DNA of 64,000 nt from Nitrosomonas sp. (GCA_019635215.1 JAHBZZ010000001.1:310001-374000); one strand, 5' to 3'. Positions 17,612 through 26,487 are shown, counted from the first letter of the stretch. The notes: generated from the sequence alone by a model not told the origin. Translations and numbers: made by a program.

Positions 17612-19222
17612 ATGTCCAGCCAGCCTTTTTCACGGCTTAATCCAATTAATTTTCTGCAGACATTTGTAACGCAGAGCCTCGAATTAAGCGAGCTATGTGA
17701 GCCTGATAAAAACAATGCACCGATAAACAAAATTGAGCAATTGGGATTGAACGCAGGCAGCTGTTTCGAAGCAGCCTATCGTAAAGAGCATGACCTCGCA
17801 AAGCCTTTGGATCATGCTCAGTACCGTAATCTGATTGTAGAAATCAAGAATAAAATAGGCGGCAGCTTCTCCCCTGCTTCCAGCGAACCGGGAACAGTGC
17901 GCGTGATCAATACCCGCTGCCCCTTCGGCGATGCGGTCAAACATGCGCCGGAGTTGTGCCAGATGACTTCAAGCGTATTCGGCGGGATTGCGGCCCACAA
18001 TTTCGGTTACGCAAAAGTTATTCTCGACAAGCGTATTGCCGTCGGAGACGGTATATGCGAAGTCTGCATCCATACTGATCCGGATCAGGCAAACCAATAT
18101 CCTGGCGGCGACGAATATCGCAAGAAAGGCGAAGTTGTCGTCGGCAAATCTGCTTGCGCAGACGTCAGTACTCGCATGGAAAAACAACTCAACAAGGCTT
18201 GGTTCGGTGCCAGATCAAGTCAACCGCATGCTGCGGAGAGACCACACATTGTGGCTCAATCAATAGGCATGCGTCAGGCGCTGGAAACCGTTGAGATTGT
18301 CGCACCGACGACTGCAAATGTATTAATTACCGGTGAAACAGGTGTGGGTAAGGAAGTCATCGCGCGCGCCATCCACGCGATGAGTGAACGCTGGAACAAC
18401 AAATTCCTTGCGGTAAACTGCGGCGCTATTCCGGAAAACCTGGTTGAAAGCGTTTTGTTCGGACACGAGCGCGGTGCCTTCACCGGCGCCTACGAAGTAC
18501 ACCAGGGCTTTTTCGAGCGTGCAGACAAAGGCACGCTGTTTCTGGATGAAATTGATTCACTCCCGCTTCTAAGCCAGGCACGCTTACTACGCGTGCTTCA
18601 GGACAATGAATTTGAACGTGTCGGCGGCCGGCAAAGTTTATCCGTCGACATCAGGATTATTGCCGCTGCGAGCAGTCAGCTCGATAAACTCATCGCCCAA
18701 GGTAATTTCCGCCGCGATCTTTACTATCGCCTCAACGTAGTGCCGATCCATCTTCCTCCGCTGCGCGAACGGCCTGAAGATATCCCGCCATTGGCGGCTT
18801 CCATTTTAACCAGGCTCTCCGGGAAATACCGCAGGCATCCGTATAAACTGAGCAATCATGCTTTGTCACAACTCACGCGCTATGACTGGCCCGGTAATGT
18901 CAGAGAGCTGGAAAACATTCTGGAACGCTCGTTTCTATTTGCTTCCGGGCAAGTACTGGAACAAGTGGTGTTGCCCGGAAAACCTGAGCAGGCACAGCTT
19001 GTTCCTCCTCCGTCATCGGTCCATGATATGTCCTGTACGCTAAAAGAAGCCAGAAAGAAGGCGGCAAATGAAGTGGAAGAAGCCATACTGAAAGAATTGC
19101 TTGCCCGCTCCCGGGGAAATATAAAAAAGGTCGCTCAAGCCCTCCGCATTACGCCGCGCGCAGTGCATCAGAAATTGACACAACATCAAATCGATCCGAA
19201 TGCGTTCCGGTTTTCCCCTTAG
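17612..19222 (+). CDS. Sigma-54-dependent activator with N-terminal cysteine-rich sensor domain
   Basis: The 536-residue enhancer-binding protein has three parts. Residues 1-215 form a sensor with Cys103, Cys116, Cys149 and Cys152 (RCPFGDAVKHAPELC and CEVCIHTD), resembling the methanogen-output or V4R-like small-ligand/metal domains rather than the GAF domain of NorR. The AAA+ core (about 225-460) has GETGVGKE, the sigma-54 contact loop GAFTGA, and GTLFLDEIDSLP. A Fis-type helix-turn-helix ends the protein (GNIKKVAQALRITPRAVHQKL). I start at ATG 17612, preceded by TAGGAG. It is divergent from norC but points at the sulfur genes, which carry a perfect -24/-12 promoter at 19506, so those genes are its likely target. 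Its TAG stop lies in the end of the repeat at 19219. Confidence 0.85.
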   Translation: MSSQPFSRLNPINFLQTFVTQSLELSELCEPDKNNAPINKIEQLGLNAGSCFEAAYRKEHDLAKPLDHAQYRNLIVEIKNKIGGSFSPASSEPGTVRVINTRCPFGDAVKHAPELCQMTSSVFGGIAAHNFGYAKVILDKRIAVGDGICEVCIHTDPDQANQYPGGDEYRKKGEVVVGKSACADVSTRMEKQLNKAWFGARSSQPHAAERPHIVAQSIGMRQALETVEIVAPTTANVLITGETGVGKEVIARAIHAMSERWNNKFLAVNCGAIPENLVESVLFGHERGAFTGAYEVHQGFFERADKGTLFLDEIDSLPLLSQARLLRVLQDNEFERVGGRQSLSVDIRIIAAASSQLDKLIAQGNFRRDLYYRLNVVPIHLPPLRERPEDIPPLAASILTRLSGKYRRHPYKLSNHALSQLTRYDWPGNVRELENILERSFLFASGQVLEQVVLPGKPEQAQLVPPPSSVHDMSCTLKEARKKAANEVEEAILKELLARSRGNIKKVAQALRITPRAVHQKLTQHQIDPNAFRFSP

Positions 19223-19336
19223 CACCCGTTCAAGAAATTAAACGAAAAAACGCAGCATACTCGAAGTGTGTGAGCATCCTGAGTTCGATTTTAATGCGGC
19301 AATGCCCTCTTCAGTGAGATCCTGAACGGGCTCTTA
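19219..19336. repeat. Inverted-repeat intergenic element, 118 bp
   Basis: The left end TTAGCACCCGTTCAAGA and the right end TCCTGAACGGGCTCTTA are inverted copies. The core (GCATAC...GTGTGAGCAT, then GAGTTCGATTTTAATGCGG and CAATGCCCTCTTCAGTGA) aligns closely with the core of the element at 34381-34529. The first bases supply the TAG stop of the upstream regulator gene. It can fold as a long hairpin and may end the regulator transcript. Confidence 0.75.
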
Positions 19337-19358
19337 TTCTAATCGCATGAAATACTAC

Positions 19359-19450
19359 TTCTTATAAGAATAGTTATTTCCTTACATGTATCACATTGAT
19401 TAACAGCATTATTTTCCAATAAACAGTAATCCGACAAGAAGTATTAATAC
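19359..19450. promoter_or_regulatory. Candidate activator-binding palindromes upstream of the sulfur operon
   Basis: TTCTTATAAGAA (19359-19370) is a perfect 12-bp palindrome, extended by near-symmetric ACTA/TAGT. GTATTAATAC (19441-19450) is a perfect 10-bp palindrome preceded by AAGAA. They lie about 140 and 60 bp upstream of the -24 element, the usual distance for sigma-54 enhancer sites. Binding by the adjacent regulator is inferred. Confidence 0.4.
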
Positions 19451-19505
19451 ATACCAACACTACAGCATAGTTCTCAACCTGTTGTTCTTGCAGTGGATTT
19501 ATTCC

Positions 19506-19521
19506 TGGCACGGGATTTGCT
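19506..19521 (+). promoter_or_regulatory. Sigma-54 (-24/-12) promoter
   Basis: TGGCACGGGATTTGCT matches the sigma-54 consensus TGGCAC-N5-TTGC at every fixed base, with the GG and GC dinucleotides exactly ten bases apart. It is 65 bp upstream of the carbonic-anhydrase-like gene, on the same strand and 284 bp after a sigma-54 activator gene. Confidence 0.85.
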
Positions 19522-19586
19522 TTATTTCTAATACGAGGCGTTATTTTAGAAAGTGGCGCGGTTCGTGACATTCACTCAGGAGAAAA

Positions 19587-20240
19587 ATGATGACACTTAA
19601 AGAAAAACTGATTGCAAATACCGAAGCCTATGACCACTGGTCAAAACGCCGACGCCATGGACCCGGTGGGGCGAACAACCTCAAGTTGTGGGTTCTTGCC
19701 TGCATGGATGAGCGCCTGCCAGTCGATGAAGCACTGGGTATCCATGTGGACACACCTGCGGGCGGAGGCGATGCACATTGTTTCCGGAATGCAGGCGGGA
19801 TTGTGACCGACGACGCGATACGTTCCGCCATGTTGACGTGCAATTTCTTCGGTACGAAAGAAATCGTTATTGTTCAGCATACACAGTGCGGCATGCTGTC
19901 GGCAAATGCACAGGATCTGGAGAAGCACTTCCGCGATAAGGGCATTGACCCTGACAATGTGACTTTGGATCCCACTTTGCCCGAATTGAAGCTGGAAAAA
20001 GGGGCATTCGCCAAATGGATCGGCATGATGGATGACGTGGACGTAACCTGCATGAAGACCGTTGAAGCTTTCAGAAATCATCCACTCATACCCAAAGATA
20101 CAATAATCAGCGGCTGGATCTGGGAAGTCGAAACACGCCGGCTGAGAGCACCGACACTTGATGTTGAAAAACGCGCAGGAACTGACGTCACCTCAATTCC
20201 ATTCAGTGTCAAAGGCAAGCAACCGGCACGGTGGGAATAA
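19587..20240 (+). CDS. Clade D beta-carbonic-anhydrase fold protein, probable carbonyl sulfide hydrolase
   Basis: The 217-residue protein has the beta-carbonic anhydrase zinc site: Cys39 and Asp41 in ACMDERL, and His98 and Cys101 in VQHTQCGM. Its short length, the CFRNAGG segment and the insert before IPKDTIISGWIWEV resemble clade D enzymes, to which carbonyl sulfide hydrolase of Thiobacillus (about 219 residues) and CS2 hydrolases belong. COS hydrolases turn COS and water into H2S and CO2. The downstream sulfide:quinone oxidoreductase fits removal of that H2S, which favours COS (or CS2) over CO2 as substrate. AGGAG lies before a double ATG (19587 or 19590). A perfect sigma-54 promoter lies upstream. 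Plain carbonic anhydrase activity remains possible. Confidence 0.75.
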   Translation: MMTLKEKLIANTEAYDHWSKRRRHGPGGANNLKLWVLACMDERLPVDEALGIHVDTPAGGGDAHCFRNAGGIVTDDAIRSAMLTCNFFGTKEIVIVQHTQCGMLSANAQDLEKHFRDKGIDPDNVTLDPTLPELKLEKGAFAKWIGMMDDVDVTCMKTVEAFRNHPLIPKDTIISGWIWEVETRRLRAPTLDVEKRAGTDVTSIPFSVKGKQPARWE

Positions 20241-20269
20241 TTTCTGGCTGAACGCATGAGAAGGTAAAA

Positions 20270-20509
20270 ATGCCGATTTATGATTACGAATGCACACCAT
20301 GCAACTTGCGGTTAGAAGTACGGCATTCGATGAACACACCAACACCTAATTGCCCACAGTGCGAAAGCGCACTTACAAAGCTAATTCTGTCCGCGCCCGC
20401 AGTTCATGGCCATATGACAGCTGGACGAGAACAGGCAATACGCGCACTACAACCCGGACAGGAATCGGGCACACATCAGCACGGACCGGGATGCGGGTGC
20501 GGTCATTAA
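20270..20509 (+). CDS. FmdB family zinc-ribbon protein
   Basis: A 79-residue protein starting MPIYDYECTPCNLRLEVRHSM with a second cysteine pair in NCPQCESALTKLILSAPAV, the four-Cys zinc ribbon of FmdB-type putative regulators. The C-terminus is Gly/His/Cys-rich (GTHQHGPGCGCGH) and may bind a further metal. It follows the COS-hydrolase-like gene by 29 bp and precedes the sulfide oxidase by 66 bp in the same direction. Members often sit beside amide- or urea-related genes; here the partner genes handle sulfur. A role in metal supply or redox sensing is speculation. Confidence 0.8.
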   Translation: MPIYDYECTPCNLRLEVRHSMNTPTPNCPQCESALTKLILSAPAVHGHMTAGREQAIRALQPGQESGTHQHGPGCGCGH

Positions 20510-20575
20510 ATCGAATCTGCAGGCATTGGTATTTTACCGTCACAGCCCAATGCTATTACGGAGAAAAATACAACA

Positions 20576-21865
20576 ATGACCAAACATTCCCAGCAGGCGG
20601 CGATACACCATGACACCGCTACTATACGCAACCCGGCAGCAGGCTTCTTTGATGTTCTTGTAATTGGAGGTGGTTCCGCCGGCATTGGTGTTACCGTAAG
20701 TCTTTTACGCAGACAGCCTTCGCTTAGGATTGGAATTGTAGAGCCCAGCGACAAGCACTACTACCAACCGGCATGGACACTTGTCGGAGGAGGAGTTTAC
20801 GACGTCCGGAAAACAGTTCGGGCCATGTCCGAGGTCATTCCAAAGGGTGTGTATTGGCTGCAGACTGCGGCCAGCGGTTTCGATCCCGTATCCAATCTTG
20901 TCCAACTGACTGATGGGCGTGCTGTCGGCTATGCGCAGCTCATCGTGTGTCCGGGACTTCGTCTGGCCTGGGAACAAATTGAGGGACTGGAAGACACGCT
21001 CGGGAAGAACGGCGTTACGTCGAACTATCGATTCGATCTGGCTCCCTATACCTGGTCATTGGTCCAAAATCTCAGGCGCGGCAAAGCGCTTTTTACCCAG
21101 CCTCCCATGCCGATCAAATGCGCCGGAGCGCCACAAAAAGCGATGTACCTGGCCTGTGACCATTGGTTACGCAATAGAAACCTGGATACTATTGCAGTCG
21201 AATTCAACATTGCGGGAACCGTACTGTTCGGTGTGGCCACTTTTGTGCCACCATTGATGCAATATATAAACCGTTACGACATAAACCTCGTATTCAACGC
21301 AAACCTGGCAAAGGTTGATGGCGTCAACAAAATAGCATATTTTGATATCCGCAAAGATGAGAAAGCCAACGTAGAGCGTGTGGCGAAACCTTTTGATATG
21401 CTGCACGTCACACCCCCTCAAATGGCACCCGATTTTATTCGCCGCAGTCCACTAGCAGATTCCGCAGGGTGGTGCGCAGTCAACCAGGAAACACTTCAGC
21501 ATCCTCGCTATCCGAATATATTCTCTCTGGGGGACGTGTGCTCCTCACCCAATGCAAAAACAGCCGCAGCGGTAAGGAAACAAATAGTTGTAGTAGCTGA
21601 GAATCTGCTCGCCGCAAGAACAGGAAAGAAATTACTGACCCGCTACGATGGATATGGCTCCTGTCCGCTTATTGTGGAAAAGGGCAAGGTGATCCTCGCA
21701 GAGTTTGGATTTGGAGGGAAGCTATTGCCAACTTTCCCCCTTGATCCCACCGTTCCCCGCTTTCTGGCTTGGGTTCTTAAGGCGAAGTTTCTGCCCTGGT
21801 TCTACTGGAATGGTTTCCTCAAAGGGCGTGAGTGGTTTGCACGATCCAAACCCCAGCCCGATTAG
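20576..21865 (+). CDS. sqr: Sulfide:quinone oxidoreductase, type II (SQRDL-like)
   Basis: The 429-residue FAD protein oxidises sulfide and passes electrons to quinone at the inner membrane. An N-terminal dinucleotide fold (VLVIGGGSAGIGVTVSLL) is followed by the active-site Cys182 in PIKCAGAPQKAMYL and Cys322 in LGDVCSSPNAKTAAAV, the pair used by mitochondrial-type SQR. The FAD-binding segment GDVCSSPNAKTAA also matches that group. The C-terminal region is hydrophobic and basic (FLAWVLKAKFLPWFYWNGFLKGREW), suited to membrane attachment. Type II enzymes usually transfer the sulfane to a small acceptor. It is third in the apparent operon and 3 bp before the exporter gene. It would detoxify and use H2S made by the first gene. 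Confidence 0.9.
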   Translation: MTKHSQQAAIHHDTATIRNPAAGFFDVLVIGGGSAGIGVTVSLLRRQPSLRIGIVEPSDKHYYQPAWTLVGGGVYDVRKTVRAMSEVIPKGVYWLQTAASGFDPVSNLVQLTDGRAVGYAQLIVCPGLRLAWEQIEGLEDTLGKNGVTSNYRFDLAPYTWSLVQNLRRGKALFTQPPMPIKCAGAPQKAMYLACDHWLRNRNLDTIAVEFNIAGTVLFGVATFVPPLMQYINRYDINLVFNANLAKVDGVNKIAYFDIRKDEKANVERVAKPFDMLHVTPPQMAPDFIRRSPLADSAGWCAVNQETLQHPRYPNIFSLGDVCSSPNAKTAAAVRKQIVVVAENLLAARTGKKLLTRYDGYGSCPLIVEKGKVILAEFGFGGKLLPTFPLDPTVPRFLAWVLKAKFLPWFYWNGFLKGREWFARSKPQPD

Positions 21866-21868
21866 ATC

Positions 21869-22681
21869 ATGCAAACGATACTACCAGAAAGTGTGCTGCT
21901 AGGCTCTGTCGTAGGCATTGCGTTCGCACTTACAGGAGCGGGAGGCACCATTATTGCAGTTCCTCTGCTGATCTTCGGCCTGCATCTTGCAATTGCAGAC
22001 GCCGCACCGATTGCATTGCTTGCTGTGGGCGTTTCAGCAGCCACAGGCGCGCTGCTTGCCTTAAAGCAAGGGAAAGTAAGATACCGGGCAGCAAGTCTTC
22101 TCGCTCTTGCAGGTTTGGTCGCATCGCCCTTGGGTGTGTTCCTGGCACAGAAAATACCAGACACCTTCCTGGTTCTGCTATTTGCCATAGTGCTGGGATA
22201 CGCTGCATTGTATACATTTCGTCAAAGTAGGAGAAACCCGGCGGAAGGTGCGGTAAACTCTTCGGCCCCATGTCAGCTCACCCCCGGCGGGTACCTGATA
22301 TGGACTTGGCTGTGCGCGCGGATGATGACGATGGCAGGCGTTCTGGCCGGGTTCCTATCCGGCCTGCTGGGTGTTGGAGGCGGTTTTATTATCGTCCCCG
22401 CCCTTCAAAAGATCACCAATCTTCATGTGCATTCCATCATACCCACTTCACTCGCAGCAATTGCACTGATTTCTCTGGCCGGCAGCACATCCGCTATGGT
22501 AATGAGAGGAATGAACTGGGCCATTGCGCTACCGTTTACATTCGGCGCTGGAACAGGAATGCTGCTGGTTAGCACCTTTATTCATCGTTTTACGGGGCCC
22601 CGGTTGCAACAGGGTTTTGCCATTCTCGCAGGATGCGTATCGATCGGTATGATTATCTGTCAAATCCAGAATCTGCTGTAA
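21869..22681 (+). CDS. TauE/SafE family sulfur-anion exporter
   Basis: The 270-residue membrane protein has about eight helices in two repeats. Each repeat carries the TSUP glycine-rich motif: LTGAGGTIIAVPLLIFGLHL near residue 22 and LLGVGGGFIIVPALQ near residue 167. Family members export sulfite, sulfoacetate or thiosulfate-like anions. The start codon lies 3 bp after the sqr stop, so it is translationally coupled. The likely cargo is an oxidised sulfur anion formed after sulfide oxidation. The downstream gene is convergent, 135 bp away. Confidence 0.85.
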   Translation: MQTILPESVLLGSVVGIAFALTGAGGTIIAVPLLIFGLHLAIADAAPIALLAVGVSAATGALLALKQGKVRYRAASLLALAGLVASPLGVFLAQKIPDTFLVLLFAIVLGYAALYTFRQSRRNPAEGAVNSSAPCQLTPGGYLIWTWLCARMMTMAGVLAGFLSGLLGVGGGFIIVPALQKITNLHVHSIIPTSLAAIALISLAGSTSAMVMRGMNWAIALPFTFGAGTGMLLVSTFIHRFTGPRLQQGFAILAGCVSIGMIICQIQNLL

Positions 22682-22816
22682 TTTCCGTTTTAACGCGCCA
22701 AAGATATATCGTTTCGCATGCAGCAGAATGTGATTACGTTAATCGCTTTAGCACCTGTCACACAATCGAAATGTAAACGATCAGATAACAATCCCTCGAT
22801 AAAATCAGTTATTCGT

Positions 22817-24193
22817 TCAGGCGATGATGAAATAACACACCAGCGTAATGATTATCACGCCGACAAAACTCAGTGCCAGCCCTTCCCGCGCCATTATGGC
22901 CATTGGAATCCGGCCAGTGCCGAACACAATCGCATTCGGCGGCGTCGCCACAGGCAGCATGAACGCACAGCTTGCACTCATGGCCGCAGGCACCATCAGT
23001 AATATAGGATCGACACCCGCAGCCAGACCCGCCGAGGCGAGTATCGGCATCAGCAGAATAGTGATCGCTGTGTTGCTGGTGGTCTCGGTCAGAAAAGTTA
23101 CCGTCAATGCAATTGCAGCGATAATCAACAGCGGATGCAGATCGGCCAGCACAGCCAGATTTTCCCCGACAAACCGGGACAATCCCGATGTCATGAAAGC
23201 CTGCGCAATAGTAATCCCTGCCGCAAAAAGTATCAGGATGCCCCAGGGTATCTTCGCCGCAGCATCCCAATCCAGTAATCTGCCGCCATGGCCGTTGGGT
23301 ACCAGAAACATGAAAACAACCGCAATCAACGCAACAGTCGCATCGGTTGCACCTGGCAGATCAAACCACACGCTCCAGCCGCCGAATGGTTCACTGCGTG
23401 TCACCCAGGCCAGCACGGTCAACCCGAAAATCATCAGAACACGCTTTTCCTCAGACCGCCACACACCGGTATGCGGCATTGACAATTCGCCCACGTAATT
23501 CAGCTTGCGTGTAAGCCACAAAGCCGCAAGCGGTATCATCAGGAATACCACAGGCACTCCCCAGCTCATCCATTGCGTGAAGCTCACCGCATTGCCGGTA
23601 AAATCCTGATACTCCTTCATAAATACCAGATTCGGCGGCGTACCGATCGGTGTACCAGCACCGCCAATATTACAGCCATAAGCGACCGCAAGCAGCAGCG
23701 GGACAGCCAGCTCCTTGTCCCGGCTCTGATCAATAACCGCCAATGCCAGCGGCAGCATCATCAATGCCGTCGCTGCATTGGAAATCCACATGCTCAGCAA
23801 AGCGCACGCGCACATAAAGCCAAACACAATGCGGCGGCTACTGGTGCCGCCGATGAGCCGGACGAGTCCCAGCGCAAGGCGGCGGTGCGTGCCCGAATGC
23901 GCCATCGCCACCGAAATCATGAATCCGCCGAGCATCAGTAGAATCATATCGTTACCATAGGCCTTGGCCACTTCCTCCTTCGGCAGCACGCCGACGAGTG
24001 GAAAAACAGCCAGCGGAATAATCGACGTTGCCGGTATCGGAATCGGCTCAAAAATCCACCACACCACACACAGCATCACCACCGCCCCCGTCCAGCAGGC
24101 TTTATCGTCCCACCCGGAGAAGTGCATACTGAAAGCCAGTAAAGCTGCAATGAGAGGGCCGGTAAATATTGCGTAATTACGCATAGAAAACAT
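22817..24193 (-). CDS. DASS/SLC13 family sodium-coupled anion symporter
   Basis: A 458-residue carrier of about 11-12 helices. The two SLC13 signatures are visible: SNAATALMMLPLALAV in the first half (SNT-like) and TETTSNTAITILLMPI in the second, plus VAYGCNIGGAGTPIGTPPN and MLPVATPPNAIVFGTG. Substrates of the family are dicarboxylates, citrate or sulfate; the sequence does not settle which. Dicarboxylates would add organic carbon uptake alongside CstA, whereas sulfate would suit the sulfur genes next door. The start may also be at the Met three codons in (24184). No clear ribosome site is visible. Confidence 0.85.
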   Translation of the reverse strand: MFSMRNYAIFTGPLIAALLAFSMHFSGWDDKACWTGAVVMLCVVWWIFEPIPIPATSIIPLAVFPLVGVLPKEEVAKAYGNDMILLMLGGFMISVAMAHSGTHRRLALGLVRLIGGTSSRRIVFGFMCACALLSMWISNAATALMMLPLALAVIDQSRDKELAVPLLLAVAYGCNIGGAGTPIGTPPNLVFMKEYQDFTGNAVSFTQWMSWGVPVVFLMIPLAALWLTRKLNYVGELSMPHTGVWRSEEKRVLMIFGLTVLAWVTRSEPFGGWSVWFDLPGATDATVALIAVVFMFLVPNGHGGRLLDWDAAAKIPWGILILFAAGITIAQAFMTSGLSRFVGENLAVLADLHPLLIIAAIALTVTFLTETTSNTAITILLMPILASAGLAAGVDPILLMVPAAMSASCAFMLPVATPPNAIVFGTGRIPMAIMAREGLALSFVGVIIITLVCYFIIA

Positions 24194-24317
24194 ATTAGTA
24201 TTTTTAGCTAAGTTCTAAATTCACATTTATCCCTGAAGGCGGGTAAAAGGAATGTTTGTCAGTATGACCGCGCATTAAATGCTAATACGAAAATATTCCA
24301 CACTTCAATACCGCGGC

Positions 24318-26138
24318 TTATTTCATCTCCACAAAATCCTCATAACGCTGCTTCAATTCCGGCATGACTTTTTGCGCAGCGTTGTAGCCGATTTCGAAGA
24401 GTTGTTCGCCACGGGTAAAGTCGGCGAACGGGTATGCCGAGGTATCCGGCATGATCAGAAAATCGCTTTCCGACATATGCATTTTGGCGAGTTCGTGCGA
24501 ACTGACTTCAAGAACACGGTTGAGCGTAGAGAAATAGCCCACATGCCGCATATCCGATGCACGTGTTCCGGCATTGTTTTTGCCGAATGCGGGATGCAGT
24601 TTTGTGCCGACATCGACGGCGACGATATAATCTGTATTTTGTTTACGTAAAACGGAGCTCGGTACATTGATCAGCACGCCGCCGTCAACCAGTGCGAGAC
24701 CGTCGCGCCAGATGGGTTTGCCGAATACCGGATAATTGATGCTTTCGAGCACGCAGCCGACCACCTCGCCATTTGAACGGATAACCGCCTGACCGCTGAT
24801 CAGATCCGCTGCAATCGTATGCACCGGGAGCAGCAATTGTTCGAGTCTGAGATTCTTCAGGTATTTACGGAACCGCTGTTCGATCAATCCAAAACGAAAC
24901 AACATCCATAAATGAAACTGGGTCGCTTTGGGAAAATAAGTCATGATCCCCGGCGGTTTCATTTCGGTGTTGAACAGGCTCAGTAAATGCCTCGGATTAA
25001 ACCCCGCACCGAGTCCTACAGCAATAATGGCGCCCGCACTGGTGCCCGCCACGCGATCAAAATAAAGCCCCTGCTCTTCGAATGCCGCAATCACACCGAT
25101 ATGCGCCAGCCCGTGCGCGCCACCACCACCCAGCGCCAGACCCAGTTCGACGCCTCTGGCGATATGATACAGACGCGCAAGATCCGCCGGGCGCACTTCA
25201 TTGTGATACACGCTGTAAATACAGCGTATTGCGTCGAGATGCGTAGGTACGGCATGCAAAGGATTATCGGCCAGATTATAGGATTTGGGCTGAATCCAGA
25301 CGACTTGCAAACGATTCTTGAGTTCAGACTGCTGTTTGAGGATATTTTCAGCCTGCGCTGTAGCGATTTCCTTTTCCGGTTTATTTTGTTCTATCAACCA
25401 CCAGATACGTTCACATTGCAGCAGCAGCTCCGCAGTTGCCCGGTTGCCATAAAGATCAACAAAAACATGATCGCAACGTTTTGTTGCGGTTGCCAGCGCA
25501 TGCAGAAATGTAGATTCATCGGCCGGATAATTGAGCGTATGGATCGGAAAGATATCTTTGTGCGCGGTCAGTTCCCAGAATGAAACGCGGTCCGTAAAAA
25601 TTTCGATTTTTTTATTTTTACCGGCGAAATAACGCGCAATGGACGGCGCGATATGCGCAGTCCATTCCGTTGTGCGCACCAATCCAATGATGCTCTGTTT
25701 ATGACGTACAATCTGGCGGGTTTGCGCGCCCAGCAACCATTTGCCAATGGTGCGGCTGAGCATGATTGAAAATTCGGGCACTGTCCGGGCTAATGCATAA
25801 AAATCCCGTTTGGAAATTTCCAATACTGCGGTGTCCATGATGGCGATAGCCGTTGCCGCACGGCGTCCGCCAATCAGCAATGACAGCTCGCCGAAATGAT
25901 CGCCCTGCTGCAGGATGTTGACAACACGCTCGCAACCGTCATCGTGCCGTATGCTCATGCGCACACGCCCATACAGGATAATGAACATGCTGCTGCCGAT
26001 GTCACCTTGTTGAATCAGTGTTTCACTGCTTTTAAAAGTCCGGCGTGTTGCCGTGTCAACAATTTTTTGAGCGATTTCTTCGCTGAGCGCGCCGAATTCA
26101 GAAAATAGGGCTGAATCACTGACGATCTGATCATTCAC
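24318..26138 (-). CDS. Cyclic-nucleotide-binding patatin-like phospholipase
   Basis: The 606-residue protein has an N-terminal cNMP-binding (CAP-like) domain, residues 10-125, with GDHFGELSLLIGGRRAATAIA as the phosphate-binding cassette. A middle region follows, then a patatin domain from about residue 315. The catalytic Ser lies in GTSAG, the oxyanion loop is GGGGAHGLAHIG, and the catalytic Asp is in VDGGVLINVP. This layout is that of NTE/RssA-type lysophospholipases. In the family the cyclic-nucleotide domain often does not bind cAMP tightly. The gene stands alone, with 124 bp to the symporter gene and 349 bp to the copper oxidase gene. Confidence 0.88.
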   Translation of the reverse strand: MNDQIVSDSALFSEFGALSEEIAQKIVDTATRRTFKSSETLIQQGDIGSSMFIILYGRVRMSIRHDDGCERVVNILQQGDHFGELSLLIGGRRAATAIAIMDTAVLEISKRDFYALARTVPEFSIMLSRTIGKWLLGAQTRQIVRHKQSIIGLVRTTEWTAHIAPSIARYFAGKNKKIEIFTDRVSFWELTAHKDIFPIHTLNYPADESTFLHALATATKRCDHVFVDLYGNRATAELLLQCERIWWLIEQNKPEKEIATAQAENILKQQSELKNRLQVVWIQPKSYNLADNPLHAVPTHLDAIRCIYSVYHNEVRPADLARLYHIARGVELGLALGGGGAHGLAHIGVIAAFEEQGLYFDRVAGTSAGAIIAVGLGAGFNPRHLLSLFNTEMKPPGIMTYFPKATQFHLWMLFRFGLIEQRFRKYLKNLRLEQLLLPVHTIAADLISGQAVIRSNGEVVGCVLESINYPVFGKPIWRDGLALVDGGVLINVPSSVLRKQNTDYIVAVDVGTKLHPAFGKNNAGTRASDMRHVGYFSTLNRVLEVSSHELAKMHMSESDFLIMPDTSAYPFADFTRGEQLFEIGYNAAQKVMPELKQRYEDFVEMK

Positions 26139-26487
26139 GGCATTGGCCTCGCATTGGGGTTATTATTGATCGCAGGCTGCTTCCAGATAGCCTCCCGGTA
26201 TTCTTCCAGTAATCCTGAGAGGGATCAAGCGCGCATCCCATACTTCCGTCGAACATAAAATACAATTTTTTGCCAGTCCAATAAGACGCTGAAATACCGC
26301 CTTATTCATTTAGAAGTGACCTGGAAGTTGTTATATGATTGAAAATAAAAAGCATTACGATTATTAATTGCTTGATTTAATTTTATTTTCAGTTCTCAGG
26401 AGACACAACCGGCAAAAAAATCAGCAACGCATTGCAGCACAGACACATATTTTGTTTTCCCACTTATTGTTAAGGAAAGGAATCGCT
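26139..26487. promoter_or_regulatory. Divergent region upstream of the copper oxidase operon
   Basis: This 349-bp AT-rich stretch separates the patatin gene from the multicopper oxidase operon. The only clear element is the ribosome site AAGGAAAGG at 26472-26480 before ATG 26488. No copper-regulator box or sigma-54 promoter was recognised. Confidence 0.35.

Noticed and set aside
17612..19222. Calling the sigma-54 activator norR because it is divergent from norC
   Set aside because: Its sensor region is cysteine-rich and unlike the NorR GAF domain, no -24/-12 promoter was seen before norC, and a perfect one lies before the sulfur genes.
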